From contig DAPE01000004.1 in assembly GCA_002502045.1 (NCBI GenBank), positions 36,940 to 100,939 on the forward strand: a stretch of 64,000 nucleotides of DNA, given 5' to 3'. Source of the DNA: Candidatus Parvarchaeota archaeon UBA573. GTDB taxonomy: Archaea > Nanobdellota > Nanobdellia > Parvarchaeales > Parvarchaeaceae. A program made the translations under genes and the position numbers. Under the pieces are notes generated by a model that was not told where the DNA came from, ran no database searches, and saw only the letters and a list, made by a program, of their open reading frames with translations. This document shows positions 60,417 through 64,000 of this stretch, piece after piece (the stretch's first letter is position 1; each line of letters opens with the position of its first letter).

Positions 60417-61016
60417 ATGATAGTAGTAGACATAGAAACATCAGGAACGAGCCCTTATAAACACTCAATACTAAGCATAGGCGCAGTTGATTTTTCTAAC
60501 CCAGAAAGACAGTTTTATCAAGAATGCCAAATTGAGAAGGACAAAGAATACACAGAAGAGGCTTTAAATGTAAACGGTTTTAAGAAAGAGGAATTAACCG
60601 ACCCTAAAAAGAAAACCTTGGAAAGTGTTTTAAACGAATTTATAGTATGGATACAACCGGTGAAAGATAAAACTATTGGAGGGCATAATGTAAACTTTGA
60701 TGCCAACTTCCTTAATTACTCTTTTAAAAAATACAACATAAACTTCTCGTTTGGTCACAGAGTTATAGATACTCACTCTCTTGTTTACGCTTCTTTACTG
60801 TCTAGGCATATTGACCCGCCAACTAAAAATGAAAAGACTGATATAAACTCAGATTATGTTTTTAATTATGCTGGTTTACCTCCTGAACCAAAACCACACA
60901 ATGCTTTAAATGGAGCAAAAATGGAAGCAGAAGCCTTGTCAAGACTTATATTGGGAAGAAAACTTTTAGATCAATATAAAAATTATGAAATACCGACATA
61001 CCTTTCAAAAGTTTAA
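60417..61016 (+). CDS. DEDD-type 3'-5' exonuclease-like protein
   Basis: 199 residues. ExoI motif MIVVDIETSG (Asp and Glu) and ExoII GGHNVNFDANFL (Asp) are intact. The ExoIII region reads PHNALNGAKMEAEALSRLI, where the expected second metal Asp (H-x-A-L-x-D) is Gly. I recall related proteins in CPR bacteria with the same NGAK form, so this may be a family trait. Activity may differ from normal DnaQ enzymes. The ATG is preceded by ggtgat. Confidence 0.8.
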   Translation: MIVVDIETSGTSPYKHSILSIGAVDFSNPERQFYQECQIEKDKEYTEEALNVNGFKKEELTDPKKKTLESVLNEFIVWIQPVKDKTIGGHNVNFDANFLNYSFKKYNINFSFGHRVIDTHSLVYASLLSRHIDPPTKNEKTDINSDYVFNYAGLPPEPKPHNALNGAKMEAEALSRLILGRKLLDQYKNYEIPTYLSKV

Positions 61017-61066
61017 TATTAATTAAAATAAAGATATTTATCTATCTATATACAAATTCGTAAAAT

Positions 61067-61137
61067 GCGGTCATAGTATAGTGGTAGAACATCAGCCCTC
61101 CAAGCTGAGAACGCGGGTTCGAATCCCGCTGACCGCA
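61067..61137 (+). tRNA. tRNA-Gly(TCC) with C33
   Basis: Acceptor gcggtca/tgaccgc, D-arm gtatagtggtagaac, anticodon stem tcagc/gctga, T-arm gcggg-ttcgaat-cccgc, discriminator A. The anticodon loop is cctccaa: the anticodon TCC (61099-61101) is preceded by C at position 33 (61098) instead of the nearly invariant T. There is no intron. Confidence 0.9.
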
Positions 61138-61264
61138 TATCTCTTAATTTTTATTTCAAGCTTTTTATGAACTAAACCGATTAATAACTGTGCTAGCGAC
61201 TAAATCAAGGTAAATGCTGATAAAATACACTTATAATAAAATTATAAAAAACTTTGTTAAATAT

Positions 61265-62122
61265 CTAATGTTGGTTTTTAAGTTCATTTAAAGAAACTAA
61301 ATCCATTATCGCTTTTGCTGCAAGTATTTCGGTTATATTATTATCATTTAATGGTCTTGTTTCCATTACATCCATCCCAACTAAAGCAGAATTATGAATT
61401 ATATTAGAAGCATACCTAAGAAAATCCTTATAGAGGATACCGTTTGGTTGTGGAGTACCAACACCCGGTGCTATGGAAGGGTCAAAAACATCCATATCGA
61501 TACTAATGTAAACTTTTTTACCTCTTAAAAGATTAACTAAAGATTCAATATTTTTAGAATCGGATATTTTATCGGAAGGTATAACTAAGAGTTTCCTTTT
61601 TTCTATTTCTGCTTTTTCTTCCAAATTAAAACTTCTTACTCCTACAATAGAAACATTATTTCTTAGATTGACTAACCTTGAATTACTAGCATGGTTTATC
61701 TCAAGTTTTAAGAAATCCGGCTTGAAATCGGTGTGTGCATCAAATATAACAAATTCAACATCTTCTCCAAACGCTAATGAAGCCCCGTAAGTAGCTGTGT
61801 GCTCCCCACCTATTAATATTGGTATTTTACCAGATGAGATTATATCTGAGGTACTTAGATTTATTATTTCGACTGCGTTTCTTATATCTCCACTTAATTC
61901 AAGCTCATTTAATGTAAATATTTTGTCTTTTAGTTCATACCCCACTTCTGAATCGTAATTCTCCAATGAACGAGATGCCTCAATAACAGACCTGGGTCCA
62001 AATTTAGTTCCCTTGAGGTAGGTAGTAGTTATATCAATAGGAACAGGGATTACAATGTATCTTGCATCATTAAAGTTAACTACTTCCTCCAAAAATGAAT
62101 CTCTACCTTCGTTTAATAACAT
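61265..62122 (-). CDS. speB: Agmatinase/arginase family ureohydrolase
   Basis: A binuclear manganese hydrolase of 285 residues. All metal motifs are present: GGEHTATYG, FVIFDAHTDF and SIDMDVFDPSIAPGVGTP, with the N-terminal PRSVIEAS. This fits archaeal agmatinase, making putrescine and urea from agmatine, as the first choice; other ureohydrolases cannot be excluded. It is 15 bases downstream of lig and co-directional. Confidence 0.9.
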   Translation of the reverse strand: MLLNEGRDSFLEEVVNFNDARYIVIPVPIDITTTYLKGTKFGPRSVIEASRSLENYDSEVGYELKDKIFTLNELELSGDIRNAVEIINLSTSDIISSGKIPILIGGEHTATYGASLAFGEDVEFVIFDAHTDFKPDFLKLEINHASNSRLVNLRNNVSIVGVRSFNLEEKAEIEKRKLLVIPSDKISDSKNIESLVNLLRGKKVYISIDMDVFDPSIAPGVGTPQPNGILYKDFLRYASNIIHNSALVGMDVMETRPLNDNNITEILAAKAIMDLVSLNELKNQH

Positions 62123-62137
62123 ATAAACCTCAAAACA

Positions 62138-63871
62138 CTATTGATTTTTAACACTTATGTTTTTCTGCTCATTGTACATCTCAATTATATCATTTACACT
62201 ATTTGCATCTTCTGCTTTCTTATCTGTACGTATAAAGGACACCGCTCTAGGAAATCTAAGCGCATAGCCTATTCCATCTTTCATACCTGCAGTGTGTGTC
62301 GGACTTCTTGTAATTTCATCTGCTTTTACTGCTATTACATATTTTGGGACTACCCAAACATCTGGCTGCATTATACTGTCAACTCGTGCCGGTTTAATAT
62401 CAACTTTTATTTCATTTAGTATCTTAAAAAGCTGCTTAAATTGCTCTTCAGAGAAACCAGAACCTACCTTTGTTATGCTCTTGAATTTGTCCTCCTTTGA
62501 ATCATAAACCCCAGCTAAGACCGCCCCTAATCCAAAACTAGCTCTTTGCCCTCTTCCTTTAAAATACCCTAAGATAACAAGGTCTATAGTGTCATTCAAT
62601 TTGGATTTGTAGGAACGTTTCATCTTTATCCAATTAAAGTTTCTTGCGCCAGCAGAATAAGTAGAATCCAAACGTTTTGCTACTATGCCTTCCAAACCTT
62701 GTTCAATTGTGAGATCAAAGAATTTATCTATATCTTTTTCATTGTCAGTTATTATCATTTTTGTCTTGGATATAGTATTTGTATTTGAAAACAGCTTATC
62801 CAATAGTTCTCTCCTTTTTGTATAAGGCTCATTTATCATGTTTTTCTTGTTGAAAAGCATTATATCAAAAACAAAAAGCCTCAATGGCAATTCTTGAGAT
62901 ATTTCTTCAACATTATGTTTTCTTTTCCTTTGTATTGTTATCTGGAAAGGATATAAGACGTTTGTATTTTCATCATAAGTTAAAGCTTCTCCATCTATTA
63001 TTAAATCCTCACAGTCTATCTTTTTTACTTCTTCCACTACTTCAGGCATAAAATGCGTTATATCCTCTAAGTTTCTAGAAAAAACCCTTACTTCTTTGTC
63101 TTTCTTATGAACCTGTGCCCTGAAACCATCTAACTTCTGATCAATTGCGCATTTCCCCATCTTTTCCAAGATTTCTTTTGAAGATCCTAACCTTTCAGCT
63201 AATGCAGGTCTTATAGGTTTCATCGCAGCTATCTCAAATTTATTTATACCTTCTTCTCCTTTTGAATAGAGGACCTCTGCTACATAACCAAGATCAGAGC
63301 AAAGATTAAATGCCCTTTCTATATTAGCTTTGAATTGCCTGCTTCCAGTTCTTGCCTTTGATAAAGCTTCCATTATAGTTGCTTCTCCTACACCCAAACG
63401 TAATTTGCCCATTACAAAGCGAATTATGAACTTAGATTCTATTGGAGAAGTACTTGCTATCAGATCTGACAGCCCTTTTATTTTCTCTTCGGTGCTTCCT
63501 TCGCCGGAAAACTTAGATATTTTTAGAAGATTACCGTATACTAAAGTAATATTTGTTTCCGAAACCTTAGAATTATTTGATTCCTTTTCCGCCACCTCTC
63601 CCAAATCACCAACTTTCTTGTACTCTTCTAATATCTTTGAGCTGGGTTTATTATATGCAAGTGCTATGGCTTTTTCCACCATTTTATCGGCTATCCCCAA
63701 CTGAACGTTATAAAATGGAGGTAATAACTGTTCCTGTATAAAATTTACAGTATAATTTATTTCCTCTTTCTTTGTCTTTAAGAAAACCTCTGAAAGGATA
63801 TCTATCATCTCAAGTCTTTTTGACGTCTTCTCTAATTTAAGCAAGTAATTACAAAGCTCTTCAAATAACAT
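62138..63871 (-). CDS. lig: ATP-dependent DNA ligase
   Basis: 577 residues, LigI-type archaeal replicative ligase. The N-terminal DNA-binding domain (helical, ~1-220) is followed by the adenylation domain with the AMP-lysine motif CAIDQKLDGFRAQ and VRVFSRNLEDITHFMP, then EGIVAKRLDSTYSAGARNFN, WIKMKRSY, and an OB fold ending with RFPRAVSFIRTDK. It seals nicks during replication and repair. Length is typical. Confidence 0.96.
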   Translation of the reverse strand: MLFEELCNYLLKLEKTSKRLEMIDILSEVFLKTKKEEINYTVNFIQEQLLPPFYNVQLGIADKMVEKAIALAYNKPSSKILEEYKKVGDLGEVAEKESNNSKVSETNITLVYGNLLKISKFSGEGSTEEKIKGLSDLIASTSPIESKFIIRFVMGKLRLGVGEATIMEALSKARTGSRQFKANIERAFNLCSDLGYVAEVLYSKGEEGINKFEIAAMKPIRPALAERLGSSKEILEKMGKCAIDQKLDGFRAQVHKKDKEVRVFSRNLEDITHFMPEVVEEVKKIDCEDLIIDGEALTYDENTNVLYPFQITIQRKRKHNVEEISQELPLRLFVFDIMLFNKKNMINEPYTKRRELLDKLFSNTNTISKTKMIITDNEKDIDKFFDLTIEQGLEGIVAKRLDSTYSAGARNFNWIKMKRSYKSKLNDTIDLVILGYFKGRGQRASFGLGAVLAGVYDSKEDKFKSITKVGSGFSEEQFKQLFKILNEIKVDIKPARVDSIMQPDVWVVPKYVIAVKADEITRSPTHTAGMKDGIGYALRFPRAVSFIRTDKKAEDANSVNDIIEMYNEQKNISVKNQ

Positions 63872-63942
63872 AATATCCTTATTATTTCTATATTTTTATA
63901 CCCTAATAAAAATTTATTTTAGGTTACTAAAATTATTTCTAT

Positions 63943-64000
63943 TTAAGCTACGCTTCCAAAGCTTACGGAAGGCATTACGCCGTTTGGCGGATAGGCACGG
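63943..64000 (-). CDS. 3' end of another DUF2341 pilin-like protein (partial)
   Basis: Only the last 18 residues and stop are inside the window. They read RAYPPNGVMPSVSFGSVA, identical to the C-terminus of the 14785-16350 adhesin. The gene runs leftward from beyond the right edge. It indicates a fourth family member. Confidence 0.8.
   Translation of the reverse strand, partial: RAYPPNGVMPSVSFGSVA

Overview
The window is an AT-rich stretch (about one third G+C by eye) of an archaeal chromosome. Archaeal markers are RadA, Spt5-uL11, RNA polymerase subunit Rpb10, an archaeal-type AspRS, an ATP-dependent DNA ligase, a Tad/archaellum-type secretion ATPase, an intron-containing tRNA and TATA boxes about 27 bases ahead of many start codons (leaderless transcription). 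The repeated class III signal peptide with the core SALEYMMTYGWAIL, the compact genes and the mixture with bacterial-type genes (cytochrome bd, dTDP-rhamnose genes, GatCAB with a bacterial AspRS, MsrA/MsrB) suggest a DPANN lineage, most like ARMAN/Parvarchaeota. That assignment is inference.

Layout. 1-5 kb: dTDP-L-rhamnose genes (rfbC, rfbB, rfbD, rfbA) with a glycosyltransferase and a twice-frameshifted FkbM-type methyltransferase. 5.2-6.3 kb: a two-gene module, a ribbon-helix-helix/MNT nucleotidyltransferase fusion plus a HEPN protein, behind palindromes that could be its operator. 7-12.3 kb: cysS, an MFS carrier, deoC and a KDG-aldolase-like gene. 12.4-30.2 kb: surface and pilus region. 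Three pilin-like adhesins share one promoter and one signal-peptide cassette but have different ectodomains (DUF2341 or LamG-like). Alongside lie a coiled-coil glycoprotein, a Tad-like ATPase with two TadC-like membrane proteins, radA, mrp, the spt5-rpl11 group, msrA/msrB and tRNAs for Cys, Lys and Val. 30.2-38.2 kb: a SprT-like protease, phosphoglycerate mutase, an Lrp regulator, cydAB, an RNase Z-like protein and a second MFS carrier. 38.4-46.5 kb: coiled-coil and unrecognised proteins, a decayed IS200/IS605 element, archaeal AspRS, an AlaX-type editor, a family 4 uracil-DNA glycosylase and a three-gene operon of unknown function with strong Shine-Dalgarno sites. 46.6-51.3 kb: a gatC-gatA-gatB-aspS operon whose AspRS is bacterial. 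51.3-55.6 kb: flippase-like, GT4, GH1 and GT2 genes. 55.7-64 kb: small proteins, a CYTH protein, two degraded pilin-like remnants, tRNA-Pro and tRNA-Gly, rpoN, an exonuclease, an agmatinase-family enzyme, DNA ligase, and the 3' end of a further DUF2341 adhesin cut by the window edge.

How it fits together. The Tad-like machine is a plausible exporter of the class III pilin-like proteins. Rhamnose and glycosyltransferase genes plausibly supply surface glycan. The GatCAB operon with its own AspRS, next to a separate archaeal AspRS, suggests split tRNA-Asp and tRNA-Asn charging. Several genes (methyltransferase, coiled-coil glycoprotein, the 58.8-59.9 kb pair) are broken by shifts that one added base in a homopolymer would repair. 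They may be true pseudogenes or base-call errors.
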